Source of the DNA: an uncultured Clostridia bacterium
GTDB taxonomy: Bacteria; Bacillota; Clostridia; Oscillospirales; Acutalibacteraceae
Reading direction: 5' to 3'
NCBI GenBank assembly: GCA_946407465.1
Contig: CAMJOD010000010.1
Location: 1 to 33,167, forward strand
DNA: 33,167 nucleotides
The notes under the pieces are model-generated. The model made no database searches. It was given only the letters and a program-made list of their open reading frames with translations, and had not been told where the DNA came from. The translations under genes and the position numbers were made by a program. Shown in pieces: positions 23,956 to 31,692 of the stretch (position 1 is the stretch's first letter; each line of letters opens with the position of its first letter).

Positions 23956-24027
23956 ATGAATTATAGTGAGATAATATGTCTTTTTTGCATAAAAAGCAGA
24001 AGTTATTTAATTAGAAAGGAATTTTAG
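23956..24027 (+). CDS. Possible 23-residue leader ORF before the PqqD-like gene
   Basis: ATG at 23956 opens MNYSEIICLFCIKSRSYLIR and three more residues, ending one base before the PqqD-like start. It has no ribosome binding site and starts only nine bases after the -10 box, so it would need near-leaderless translation. It contains Cys-x-x-Cys. It is noted as a candidate only because PqqD domains bind precursor peptides. Confidence 0.15.
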   Translation: MNYSEIICLFCIKSRSYLIRKEF

Positions 24028-24028
24028 A

Positions 24029-24289
24029 ATGAAGCTCAACGAGAATTTTTTGACACAGGAAATCGACGATACACAGGTTATGGTTGCCACAGGCGACACG
24101 GCGTTCAGCGGCATTGTCCGCAGCAATCAGACCGCTGCGGAAATTGTCAATTTGATGAAGGAAGAAACCACCCGTGACGAGGTGGTGGACAAGATGTGCG
24201 CCAAGTATGACGCTTCGCGCGAGGAAATCGCCGCTGACGTGGACATGGTTATCGCAACCCTGCGCAAGGTCGGCGCACTGGACGAATGA
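24029..24289 (+). CDS. PqqD-family protein (RiPP recognition element-like)
   Basis: This 86-residue protein has the PqqD/RRE layout: an N-terminal beta hairpin (TQVMVATGDTAFSGIVRSN), the turn before TAAEIVNLMKEETTRDEVVDKMCAKYDASREEIAADVDMVIATLRKVGAL, a winged-helix-like helical part. PqqD-type domains bind leader peptides in ribosomal peptide biosynthesis. Stand-alone members also occur next to exopolysaccharide genes (for example the HPr-rel-A system), where their ligand is not established. AAAGGA lies eight bases before the ATG. The stop overlaps the next start (ATGA). No radical SAM enzyme or obvious precursor is adjacent. Confidence 0.85.
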   Translation: MKLNENFLTQEIDDTQVMVATGDTAFSGIVRSNQTAAEIVNLMKEETTRDEVVDKMCAKYDASREEIAADVDMVIATLRKVGALDE

Positions 24290-24741
24290 CCGAGCAGCTG
24301 AATTTGGAAACCTTGCTCCGCCGGGACGGCGTGCTGGTCTACAAAACGCGCGGCGTGAGCATGCGTCCCCTGTTTAAGGAGAACCGCGATTTGGTGACCG
24401 TCCGCCCCTGTCAGAGCAGCGGACTGAAAAAGTACGACGTGCCGCTCTACCGCCGCCGCGACGGGCGCTTTACGCTGCACCGCATTATCGACGTGCGAAA
24501 CGGCGTCTATGTGATACGCGGCGACAACACCTTTGTGAAGGAATATGTGCCGGAGAGCCAAATTGTGGGCGTGCTCACCGAATTTCAGCGCAAGGGCAAA
24601 AAGCACACCGTGGAGGATTCCGGCTACCGTGCCTACGCGCGGTTTTGGAACGCCGTTTACCCCGTGCGTCTGGTGCTGCACAAGGTCAGGCGCCTCGGCG
24701 GCAAAATCAAAAGAGCCATAAAGGGTGAACAGAAGCCATGA
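24286..24741 (+). CDS. S24/S26-type peptidase domain protein, soluble
   Basis: This 151-residue protein has signal-peptidase-like motifs: Ser25 in RGVSMRPLF (box with the nucleophile), DLVTVRPC, KYDVPLYRRRDGRFTLHRII with His65, and YVIRGDN (79-81). His in place of the usual bacterial Lys resembles the archaeal/ER Sec11 arrangement. No membrane segment or signal peptide is visible, and the C-terminus is very basic (RLVLHKVRRLGGKIKRAIK). It overlaps both neighbours by four bases (ATGA), so it is made in step with the PqqD-like protein and the nucleotidyltransferase. Its target is unknown; a peptide partner of the PqqD protein is an inference. Confidence 0.8.
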   Translation: MTEQLNLETLLRRDGVLVYKTRGVSMRPLFKENRDLVTVRPCQSSGLKKYDVPLYRRRDGRFTLHRIIDVRNGVYVIRGDNTFVKEYVPESQIVGVLTEFQRKGKKHTVEDSGYRAYARFWNAVYPVRLVLHKVRRLGGKIKRAIKGEQKP

Positions 24742-25877
24742 ACGCAACCGAACAATTTATCTATCTGACCGCCTGTGCCGCCGCCAAGCGGCAGGCGACG
24801 CTGGACACCGCGGACTTTGACAGGCTGTGGCAGATGGCGCAGGGTCACAACCTGACCGCGCTGGTCGCCAAGGCGCTGCAGGGCACCGAGGCGTTTCGCG
24901 CCGCCGACGCGCAGGAGCAAAAGCGCTGGAGCAGCGTGCTCGACAACAACATCAAAAAAACCATGCTGTTTGAAGCGGAGCGGCGCGCAATTGAGCGCTA
25001 CTTCGAGCAAAACGGCATTTGGTACATGCCGCTCAAGGGCGTGATTATCAATCCGCTGTTTCCGCACTACGGCACCAGGGAATTTGCCGACTACGACATT
25101 TTGATGGATCCGTCGCGCATGGCGGACGGCAAGGCGTTTATGTTCAAACGCGGCTACACCTTCCGCACCGACAGCTTTCCTGCCGACGAATACTCCAAGC
25201 CGCCGTTCTACAACATCGAGCTGCACCGCGAGATGATTGACCATTCGCCGCAGTTTGAACTGTTCTACCGGTACTACGCCAACGTGAAGGACCGGCTGAT
25301 CAAGGACAAGGGCAACGGCTTTGGCTATCATTTTTCGGACGACGATTTTTATATCTTCTTTATCGTCCACGCCTTTAAGCACTACGACAACCGCGGCACG
25401 GGCTTTCGCACCGTCGCGGACGAATATGTGCTGCTGCACACGGACAAGCTGCACTTTGATTTCTCCGCTGTCACGCGCGAGTTGGAAAAGCTGGGCATCG
25501 CCGATTTTGAGTACAAGCTGCGCACGCTTGCCGACGCGGTGTTTGAAAATCCGGAGCAGACGGCGGACAACCTTCGCGCGCTCTCGCCCGAGCTGCGCGA
25601 AATGCTGCAATTCGTCCTGTCCTGCGGCACCTTCGGCAGCATGGAGAACCTCTTTTCAAAGGAATTTGAGGAGAGCGCCGGCAGCAGCCACTCAAAGGCA
25701 AGATATTTTTTGAAGCGCGTGTTCCCCGAAAGAAAGCGCTTTAAGTATTCCAATCCCTTTGTGTACAAGCACAAGGCGGTCTATCCGTTCTTTTTGATGT
25801 ACCGCATGGCGGTGCGTCCCATCAAGAACCGCCGCGAGCTCCGCAAGGAGTTAAAAACCATCAAGCATATCAAGTAG
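24738..25877 (+). CDS. NTP_transf_5 family nucleotidyltransferase
   Basis: This 379-residue protein belongs to the uncharacterised nucleotidyltransferase family (PF14907-type). The key region is WYMPLKGVIINPLFPHYGTREFADYDILMD: PLKG at 98-101, then Arg114 and the Asp pair 118/120 as likely metal ligands. Further family-like sequence is IELHREM and FFIVHAFKHYDNRGTGFRTVADEYVL. Members are frequent in polysaccharide loci and some lasso-peptide clusters; the acceptor is unknown. The start overlaps the S26-like stop (ATGA). The Wzz-like gene starts 89 bases on, with no strong terminator between. Confidence 0.85.
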   Translation: MNATEQFIYLTACAAAKRQATLDTADFDRLWQMAQGHNLTALVAKALQGTEAFRAADAQEQKRWSSVLDNNIKKTMLFEAERRAIERYFEQNGIWYMPLKGVIINPLFPHYGTREFADYDILMDPSRMADGKAFMFKRGYTFRTDSFPADEYSKPPFYNIELHREMIDHSPQFELFYRYYANVKDRLIKDKGNGFGYHFSDDDFYIFFIVHAFKHYDNRGTGFRTVADEYVLLHTDKLHFDFSAVTRELEKLGIADFEYKLRTLADAVFENPEQTADNLRALSPELREMLQFVLSCGTFGSMENLFSKEFEESAGSSHSKARYFLKRVFPERKRFKYSNPFVYKHKAVYPFFLMYRMAVRPIKNRRELRKELKTIKHIK

Positions 25878-25966
25878 CAGGCTGTTCAACTGTCTATTAT
25901 TGATAATAAAATAAATGTGCGGATGACCGCCCGGCGGAAATCCGTGCCGAAAACAGGAGTTTTAGC

Positions 25967-26815
25967 ATGGAAAAAGAAATTGTTACAACAACCAAACAGG
26001 ATCCGGCTGCGCGCGAGGTTGAGGTCAACATCGCTCCCCTGCTGTCCGCCATTGTCAAAAAGCTCTGGCTGATCATTCTGGGAGCGGTCATCGGAGGACT
26101 GCTGTTCCAAGGGGCTGTACGCGTCTTTGTCAAACCCAACTATCTGTCCTCCTTCACCGCCTTTGTCAACAACCAGACACAGAATAACGGTCAAAAAAGC
26201 GCGGTGTCGCAGGCGGATATTCAGGCGTCGCGTGAGCTGGTTGCCACCTATTCGCGTATTCTCACCAGCAACAACGTGCTGGTCGCCTCGGCTGAATTTA
26301 TCAACCTGGACATGAGCTACGATCAGCTCTCCCGCTGCGTCAGCACCCAAGTCGTTGACAACACGCAGGTTATCCGTGTGAATGTCATCACCACCAACGC
26401 CATCCTCTCCTACCGGCTGGCGCAGGCAATCGCCAACACCGCTCCCACCTATATGTCGCAGATTGTAGAGGGCAGCTCGATGAAAATCGTCGACGCACCG
26501 CGCGCGCCAAAGGGCAAATACGGCCCCAACTACGCCATGTCCTCCGTGCTGGGCGCGCTGGTCGGCGCCGTGATCGCGCTGATTTATATCCTCGTGAAGT
26601 ATTTCAAGGATGACTCCATCAAGAGCGAGGGCGATTTGGAGGGCAGATACGGCATGCCCGTTATCGGCGTGATTCCGAACCTGAACGAAACCAGGGGCTT
26701 GGGCTACTACCAAAACGATTATTACAGCGATTATTACGTGAAATCCGAAGAAATGAAAAAGCAGCAAAAGAAAGATAAAAAGAACCGGAAGAAGGGAGAC
26801 ATCGACAATGTTTAA
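25967..26815 (+). CDS. Wzz/CpsC-like polysaccharide chain-length modulator (tyrosine-kinase adaptor)
   Basis: This 282-residue membrane protein controls chain length and activates the CpsD-type kinase. TM1 (about 30-50) is KLWLIILGAVIGGLLFQGAV, then an extracellular domain, then TM2 (about 188-210) AMSSVLGALVGAVIALIYILV preceded by the proline-rich APRAPKGKYGPN, typical of the family. The cytoplasmic tail after DLEGRYGMPVIGVIPNL has an unusual tyrosine cluster (GYYQNDYYSDYYVKSEE) and ends very basic. GGAG lies before the ATG. It overlaps the kinase gene by eight bases. Confidence 0.92.
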   Translation: MEKEIVTTTKQDPAAREVEVNIAPLLSAIVKKLWLIILGAVIGGLLFQGAVRVFVKPNYLSSFTAFVNNQTQNNGQKSAVSQADIQASRELVATYSRILTSNNVLVASAEFINLDMSYDQLSRCVSTQVVDNTQVIRVNVITTNAILSYRLAQAIANTAPTYMSQIVEGSSMKIVDAPRAPKGKYGPNYAMSSVLGALVGAVIALIYILVKYFKDDSIKSEGDLEGRYGMPVIGVIPNLNETRGLGYYQNDYYSDYYVKSEEMKKQQKKDKKNRKKGDIDNV

Positions 26816-27527
26816 GAAGAAAAAAGCCAAAAACAAGGTGTTCAATCCCTCCAAAATGCTGCTCGGAGAAAACGCCTCCTTTTCCATGCAGGAGTCCTTC
26901 AAGACCCTGCGCACCAACGTCTCCTTTTCGCTGCCCGGCAAAAAGAACCGCTGCATCGGCATTGTCAGCGCCAACCGCGGCGAGGGCAAAAGCACGGTCT
27001 CGGTCAACCTTGCCATTTCGCTGGCGCAGATTGACAAAAAGGTCGTTATCGTGGACTGCGACATGCGTATCCCGACCGTTGCCGCCAAGCTCGGCATGGA
27101 GAACTATCCCGGTCTGAGCGACTATCTCGCCGACGAGGAGGGCTACAGCCATCTTCCCATCGCGCACAACGACACCTTTAACATCGACGTGATTCCGGCA
27201 GGCACCATTCCGCCCGACCCGACCAAGCTGATTGAGTCGCCGCAGATGAGCGAGCTGATTGAAGCGCTCAAGCTTGTCTATGACTATATCGTTGTGGACT
27301 TTCCGCCTGTTACCGTTGTTTCGGACTCGGCGATTCTGTCCTCCGTTATCGACGGCTATCTGATTGTGACGCTGCACGGCTCCACCGAGGTTTCTCAGAT
27401 GGACGAAACCATCCGTCAGCTCAACTTTGCCAACGCCAACGTGCTCGGCTTTGTCTACAACAGCAAGCCCGCGTCGCGCAAATCCTACAAGAAAAATTCG
27501 AAATACTACTATTACGAATACCGCTAA
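26808..27527 (+). CDS. CpsD/CapB-type bacterial tyrosine kinase (BY-kinase)
   Basis: This cytoplasmic autokinase of 239 residues works with the Wzz/CpsC-like protein in the split Gram-positive arrangement. Seen: the contact motif ESFKTLRTNVSF, Walker A SANRGEGKST (Lys61), Walker A' VVIVDCDMRIP, Walker B DYIVVDFPPV, and a C-terminal tyrosine cluster KYYYYEYR that is the autophosphorylation tail. Phosphorylation state tunes polymer length and export. No PHP-type CpsB phosphatase is in the window. Eight-base overlap with the preceding gene. Confidence 0.94.
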   Translation: MFKKKKAKNKVFNPSKMLLGENASFSMQESFKTLRTNVSFSLPGKKNRCIGIVSANRGEGKSTVSVNLAISLAQIDKKVVIVDCDMRIPTVAAKLGMENYPGLSDYLADEEGYSHLPIAHNDTFNIDVIPAGTIPPDPTKLIESPQMSELIEALKLVYDYIVVDFPPVTVVSDSAILSSVIDGYLIVTLHGSTEVSQMDETIRQLNFANANVLGFVYNSKPASRKSYKKNSKYYYYEYR

Positions 27528-27550
27528 TCCCGCAAAAGGAAAGATGATTT

Positions 27551-28354
27551 ATGGAATACAGCGTACTGATGTCGGTCTATGCCAAGGATCAGCCTGACTA
27601 CCTGCGCACTGCCATCGACAGTATGCTCTGCCAGACCGTGCCGCCGGCGCAGTTTGTGCTGGTGTGCGACGGTCCGCTTACGCCGGCGCTGGACGAGGTC
27701 ATCAACGGCTACGGCGAGCGCCTGGAGGTTTTGCGTCTTCCCGTCAACAAGGGACCGGGCTTTGCGCGCAACCATGCGCTGTCCCACTGCCGCTGCGAGC
27801 TGGTCGCCGGCATGGACAGCGATGACATCAGCCTGCCCGACCGCTGTGAAAAACAGCTTGCCGCGTTTGAGCGCGACAGCGAATTGGCAGTGGTGAGCGG
27901 CGCGATTGAAGAATTTAACGAGAATCCGGACGAGCCGTTCGCGGTTCGCAGGGTTCCCCTGACCCATGAGGAGATTCTGCAATACAGCAAAAAGCGGATT
28001 CCCTTCAATAATGTTACCGCTATGTTCAAAAAAGCCGCCGTCGAAGCCGCCGGCGGCTACAATGCTACGCTGCGGCTTTTTGAGGATTATGATTTGTGGA
28101 TCCGCACCCTGAAAACCGGCGTCAAAACCGCCAACCTGCCCGATGTGCTGGTCAAGGTGCGCAGCACACCGGCACAGCTCAGGCGCCGCGGCGGCAGGGT
28201 TTATGCCAAAAGCATGCTGCGCTTTCGCAGGCAGCTGCTGAAAACCGGCTGGATTTCGCGCCGTGATTATGTGCTGAGCGCTTATCCGCATTTTATTGTC
28301 TGCATGAGCCCAAACGGCGTGCGCCGCTTGGTGTATAAAATAATCAGAAAGTGA
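27551..28354 (+). CDS. Family 2 glycosyltransferase (first)
   Basis: This cytoplasmic GT-A enzyme of 267 residues adds a sugar to the lipid-linked repeat unit. The N-terminus SVLMSVYAKDQPDYLRTAIDSML, the nucleotide-binding sequence FVLVCDG, the metal motif in AGMDSDDISLPDRCEKQ, and the acceptor-side FEDYDLWIRTL (catalytic Asp region) are visible. It resembles the AmsE-like subgroup of capsule glycosyltransferases. AAAGGA is upstream. The GT4 gene follows nine bases later. Sugar specificity cannot be read. Confidence 0.9.
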   Translation: MEYSVLMSVYAKDQPDYLRTAIDSMLCQTVPPAQFVLVCDGPLTPALDEVINGYGERLEVLRLPVNKGPGFARNHALSHCRCELVAGMDSDDISLPDRCEKQLAAFERDSELAVVSGAIEEFNENPDEPFAVRRVPLTHEEILQYSKKRIPFNNVTAMFKKAAVEAAGGYNATLRLFEDYDLWIRTLKTGVKTANLPDVLVKVRSTPAQLRRRGGRVYAKSMLRFRRQLLKTGWISRRDYVLSAYPHFIVCMSPNGVRRLVYKIIRK

Positions 28355-28363
28355 GGACGCCCG

Positions 28364-29437
28364 ATGGTCGTTCTGCATATTTGCCCGTTGAGCGACGATT
28401 TGTGCAACGGCGTTCACAACGCGGTGCCTTGTCACGTAAAGGCGCAGAGAGCCTATGCGGATGCGGCGCTGTGGAATTTGGGGCAGCCGCTTGTAATCGA
28501 CGGACTCGAGCAATGCTTTTCCGCCGATTCGTTCAGCGCACTCCCTGCACCCTACCGGCAACCGGATTTGGTTGTCTTTCATGAAATCTATATTCCGCGC
28601 TATCTTGCACTTTCCAAGGAGCTGCGCAGACGGCGGATTCCCTATGTGATTGTGCCGCACGGCGCACTGAAAAAAGGCGCCCAGCAAAAGAGCCGTCTCA
28701 AAAAAGCCGCGGCGAATCTGCTGCTGTTCAAGCGGTTTTGCAACGGAGCCGCCGGTATTCAATGCCTGACCGAGATAGAGCGGCAGGAGAGCGTCATGGG
28801 TAAAAACCTGTTTGTGGCGCCCAACGGCGTGGACATGCCTGCAAAGACAAAGACCGCGTTCCGGACGGACGAAACACACTTTGTCTATATCGGACGGATT
28901 TTGCCGTTCATCAAGGGGCTTGACCTCATGATACAGGCGTTTGCGCTGGAAAAGGATTTTCTGCGCCAACACGGCTGCCGTCTGGATATTTACGGTCCCA
29001 CAGAGGACAGAGGCGTATCGTTTATTCCCGAAATGCAGAGCTACATCAGCCAAGGCGGTGTGGAGGAGCTTGTCAGCCTGCATCCGGCGGTTGTCCGTGA
29101 GGAAAAGCGCCGCGTGCTGCTCGACGCCGACGTCTTTATCCAAACCTCGCGCACCGAGGGCATGCCGATGGGGATTCTGGAAGCGCTGAGCTACGGACTG
29201 CCCTGTCTTGTCACCGAGGGCACGACCTTTGCGCAGACCATCAAAGGCAGCGGCGCCGGATGGAACGGCGGCACAAGCGCGAAAACCATTGCCGAGGCGC
29301 TTTGTCTGGCAGTGAACAGCCGCTCCCGTTTCGGCGAAATGTCCGCAAACGCCGTGCGCATGGCAGAGGCTTACAGCTGGAACAGCGCAGCCGCCACTGC
29401 CATAGGACACTATCGAGAATGTATAAAGGAGCGATAA
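28364..29437 (+). CDS. Family 4 glycosyltransferase
   Basis: This GT-B retaining glycosyltransferase has 357 residues. The N-terminal acceptor domain starts VVLHICPLSDDLCNGVHNAVP; the linker contains VAPNGVDMPAK; the C-terminal nucleotide-sugar domain has FVYIGRILPFIKGLDLMIQAF and the EX7E motif in RTEGMPMGILEALSYGLPCLVTEG. It likely acts at the inner face of the membrane in repeat-unit assembly. GAGGA precedes the ATG. Four bases separate its stop from the TTG of the polymerase gene. Confidence 0.92.
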   Translation: MVVLHICPLSDDLCNGVHNAVPCHVKAQRAYADAALWNLGQPLVIDGLEQCFSADSFSALPAPYRQPDLVVFHEIYIPRYLALSKELRRRRIPYVIVPHGALKKGAQQKSRLKKAAANLLLFKRFCNGAAGIQCLTEIERQESVMGKNLFVAPNGVDMPAKTKTAFRTDETHFVYIGRILPFIKGLDLMIQAFALEKDFLRQHGCRLDIYGPTEDRGVSFIPEMQSYISQGGVEELVSLHPAVVREEKRRVLLDADVFIQTSRTEGMPMGILEALSYGLPCLVTEGTTFAQTIKGSGAGWNGGTSAKTIAEALCLAVNSRSRFGEMSANAVRMAEAYSWNSAAATAIGHYRECIKER

Positions 29438-29441
29438 CGAC

Positions 29442-30830
29442 TTGATTTTTAAATTCAACAAGGACAATCTGGCAAACGCGCTGCTGTTCGTTTTTCTGTC
29501 GCTCGTTTTTGTGGCAAAGGTGCTGGACGTCAACTTTCTGCTCTATCCTGCCATTATTGCGATAGCAGCCGCCCTCTGCATGGGCAACAACAGCTTTCGC
29601 GTCGGCGCCTGCCTGCTGTTGGTTCCGAATATCCGTCTGCTCGACAGCCTGAACATCAGCTTCGGCATCAACCTGCTGATTGCGCTGCCGGTGTTTATCT
29701 ATCTGTTTGAAAGGCGCCGGGTCAATTTTACCGCCGCCATGCACGTGGTTATTATCGAAGTCTGGGATTTGGCGCACTCCGTCTGTTTCGGTCAGTACAA
29801 CCAAATCCTGCCCAACCTGAGCACCGCCCTCGTTCTGTACTATGTGGAGTGTGTGCTGACAGAAAAAAACATCAAAATCAACTACGCCGACATTACCCGA
29901 AAGTTCTGCTTCGGCTGCATCTATTCCGGCGTGCTCTACATGATTCATATCGCGCTCTACGAATCGCTTCCGCTCGTCGATTATATCTCGCTCTGGCGTC
30001 TGTACGGCTACGCCGGCGACCCCAACTATTTTTCGCTGTATTTGTGCGTGGGCGTTGCCATGCTGTTTATTATCAAAGAAAAGCACAAAATACGCGACTA
30101 TTTTTACATACTCATTATGATTGGCATCACGCTGCTGACCGCCTCCAAAATGTCGCTGGTCACCATGCTGCTGATTCTTCTCTACTTTGGCGTCTATTCT
30201 CTCTACAGCTTTTTGGCGAACAAAAACCGCTTTGCGCAGAGAATCGTGCTGATTGGCGCCGTTATCGGCGTGGTTTTCAGCAACCGCATCGCGGATATTA
30301 TCAAGTCAACGGTGATTCGTCTGCGCGAAAAAAACGGCAGCACGCTTGATATTGACACCATCACCTCCAACCGTTTCATGATACAAAACTATTATTTTGC
30401 CGAAATGCTGGCAAATCCCATGGTGTTGCTGTTCGGGTACGGTCTGCAATACAACGAAACCGACTATTTCAGACGCTTCTTTCACATGGCGCACAACACC
30501 TACATGGACATTGTTTTGTCGTGGGGTATTCCCGGACTTATCATCATGTTCGCCATATTTTTCAGTATTCTGAGAAAAATGCGCAAAATCCGCACGGAGC
30601 GCCTGACGCTGAACCACTTCCTGCCGCTTGCGGTTGTCGGCCTCACCTTTATGGCGCTGAGCTGTCTGAGCGCCACCATGTTCTGGTGGATGGTCTGTGC
30701 CGTGCTGCTGCCGCTGAAAGGACTGAAAAATGAATCCGCTTATCTCCTGCGTAGTTCCCGTTTACAACGCACAAAAATACATTTCCGATTCCGTAACGTC
30801 CATAACGGCGCAAACGTATCCAAGGCTTGA
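29442..30830 (+). CDS. Wzy-like polysaccharide polymerase / O-antigen ligase family membrane protein
   Basis: This multi-span membrane protein of 462 residues as read is predicted to polymerise repeat units outside the membrane. About ten hydrophobic segments are seen. The large loop contains FGYGLQYNETDYFRRFFHMAHNTYMDIVLSWGIPGLI, matching the H-N-x-Y...G-x-x-G pattern of the Wzy_C domain. The start is TTG at 29442, with AAAGGAG ten bases upstream. The reading frame runs 101 bases into the next gene, adding a basic, non-membrane tail of about 33 residues; one extra A in the AAAAA at 30726-30730 would instead end it at LKK with an ATGA overlap. Confidence 0.85.
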   Translation: MIFKFNKDNLANALLFVFLSLVFVAKVLDVNFLLYPAIIAIAAALCMGNNSFRVGACLLLVPNIRLLDSLNISFGINLLIALPVFIYLFERRRVNFTAAMHVVIIEVWDLAHSVCFGQYNQILPNLSTALVLYYVECVLTEKNIKINYADITRKFCFGCIYSGVLYMIHIALYESLPLVDYISLWRLYGYAGDPNYFSLYLCVGVAMLFIIKEKHKIRDYFYILIMIGITLLTASKMSLVTMLLILLYFGVYSLYSFLANKNRFAQRIVLIGAVIGVVFSNRIADIIKSTVIRLREKNGSTLDIDTITSNRFMIQNYYFAEMLANPMVLLFGYGLQYNETDYFRRFFHMAHNTYMDIVLSWGIPGLIIMFAIFFSILRKMRKIRTERLTLNHFLPLAVVGLTFMALSCLSATMFWWMVCAVLLPLKGLKNESAYLLRSSRLQRTKIHFRFRNVHNGANVSKA

Positions 30831-31656
30831 GATCATCTTGGTAGACGACGGCTCCACCGACAACTCGCCTGCCATTTGTGACGCCTTTGCCGCCCAGTAT
30901 GACAATATCCGCGTCATCCATCAGGAAAACATGGGTCTTTCCGGCGCACGCAACGCCGGTATGAACGTCGCAAGAGGCGAACTGATCACCTTTGTGGACA
31001 GCGACGACAGCATTCATCCTGAGATGCTGGAGCGCTTGTTCCGTCTGATGGAGGAAACCGGTGCGGACATCTCTTCCGCAGGCACCGATACAGGAAAACA
31101 CGTCGGCGGCATGATGACGCCGGAGCAGGCGATCACCTGTCTGCTCAAGGAAAACACCACCTTCAACACCTCAGCTTGGGGCAAACTCTATAAGACAACG
31201 CTGTTTGACGGCATTCGCTTCCCGGAGGGACTGGTGTTTGAGGATTACGCCGTCATTCCGCAGGTGATACACCGCGCCGACCGCATCGCCCACACGGACG
31301 AAGCACTTTACCGCTATCGCACGGACAACCGCGAGAGCATCACCAAGGCGCCGTTCAATCCTGCGCATATGCAGTTTTTTACTGTTTCCGAACTTGTTAT
31401 AAAATTTCTCGAAGAGAATTATCCTCAACTTCGCCGCTATGCAAGGCTGCGGCAAACCAGCTTTGCCGTCTCGTTTTTCAGACGCTGTGCGCAGTCCGGC
31501 GCTGCCGGCACAAGCGAAGAACGCCGCTTGACCCGATACGTGCGCGAGGGACTGTTCCCCTATCTGTTCAGCGCCTACAAGCTGACGGCAAAGGCATACG
31601 GCATGCTGATCGCCGTCTGTCCGCCCTTGGCGCGCAAGCTGTTTGCGCCGCGATAA
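30730..31656 (+). CDS. Family 2 glycosyltransferase (second)
   Basis: This GT-A enzyme has 308 residues: ISCVVPVYNAQKYISDSVTSITAQTYPRLEIILVDDGSTDNS, QENMGLSGARNAGMNVARGELITFVDSDDSIHPEM (metal DxD), then FEDYAVIPQVIHRADRI. It is of the EpsJ/CpsI-like type that builds capsule repeat units. AAAGGA lies seven bases before the ATG, so the start is well supported even though it sits inside the end of the polymerase frame. The C-terminal part has weak hydrophobicity but no clear membrane anchor. Confidence 0.92.
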   Translation: MNPLISCVVPVYNAQKYISDSVTSITAQTYPRLEIILVDDGSTDNSPAICDAFAAQYDNIRVIHQENMGLSGARNAGMNVARGELITFVDSDDSIHPEMLERLFRLMEETGADISSAGTDTGKHVGGMMTPEQAITCLLKENTTFNTSAWGKLYKTTLFDGIRFPEGLVFEDYAVIPQVIHRADRIAHTDEALYRYRTDNRESITKAPFNPAHMQFFTVSELVIKFLEENYPQLRRYARLRQTSFAVSFFRRCAQSGAAGTSEERRLTRYVREGLFPYLFSAYKLTAKAYGMLIAVCPPLARKLFAPR

Positions 31657-31692
31657 CATCCGAAAACCGTTCATCAGAGAGCAGGAAATCAT

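Noticed and set aside
25886-27097. 403-codon minus-strand ORF
   Set aside because: It is antisense to the Wzz-like and BY-kinase genes, with no recognisable domain.
27524-29533. 669-codon minus-strand ORF
   Set aside because: It is antisense to two glycosyltransferase genes with intact catalytic motifs; low-complexity His/Gln/Arg composition, no RBS.
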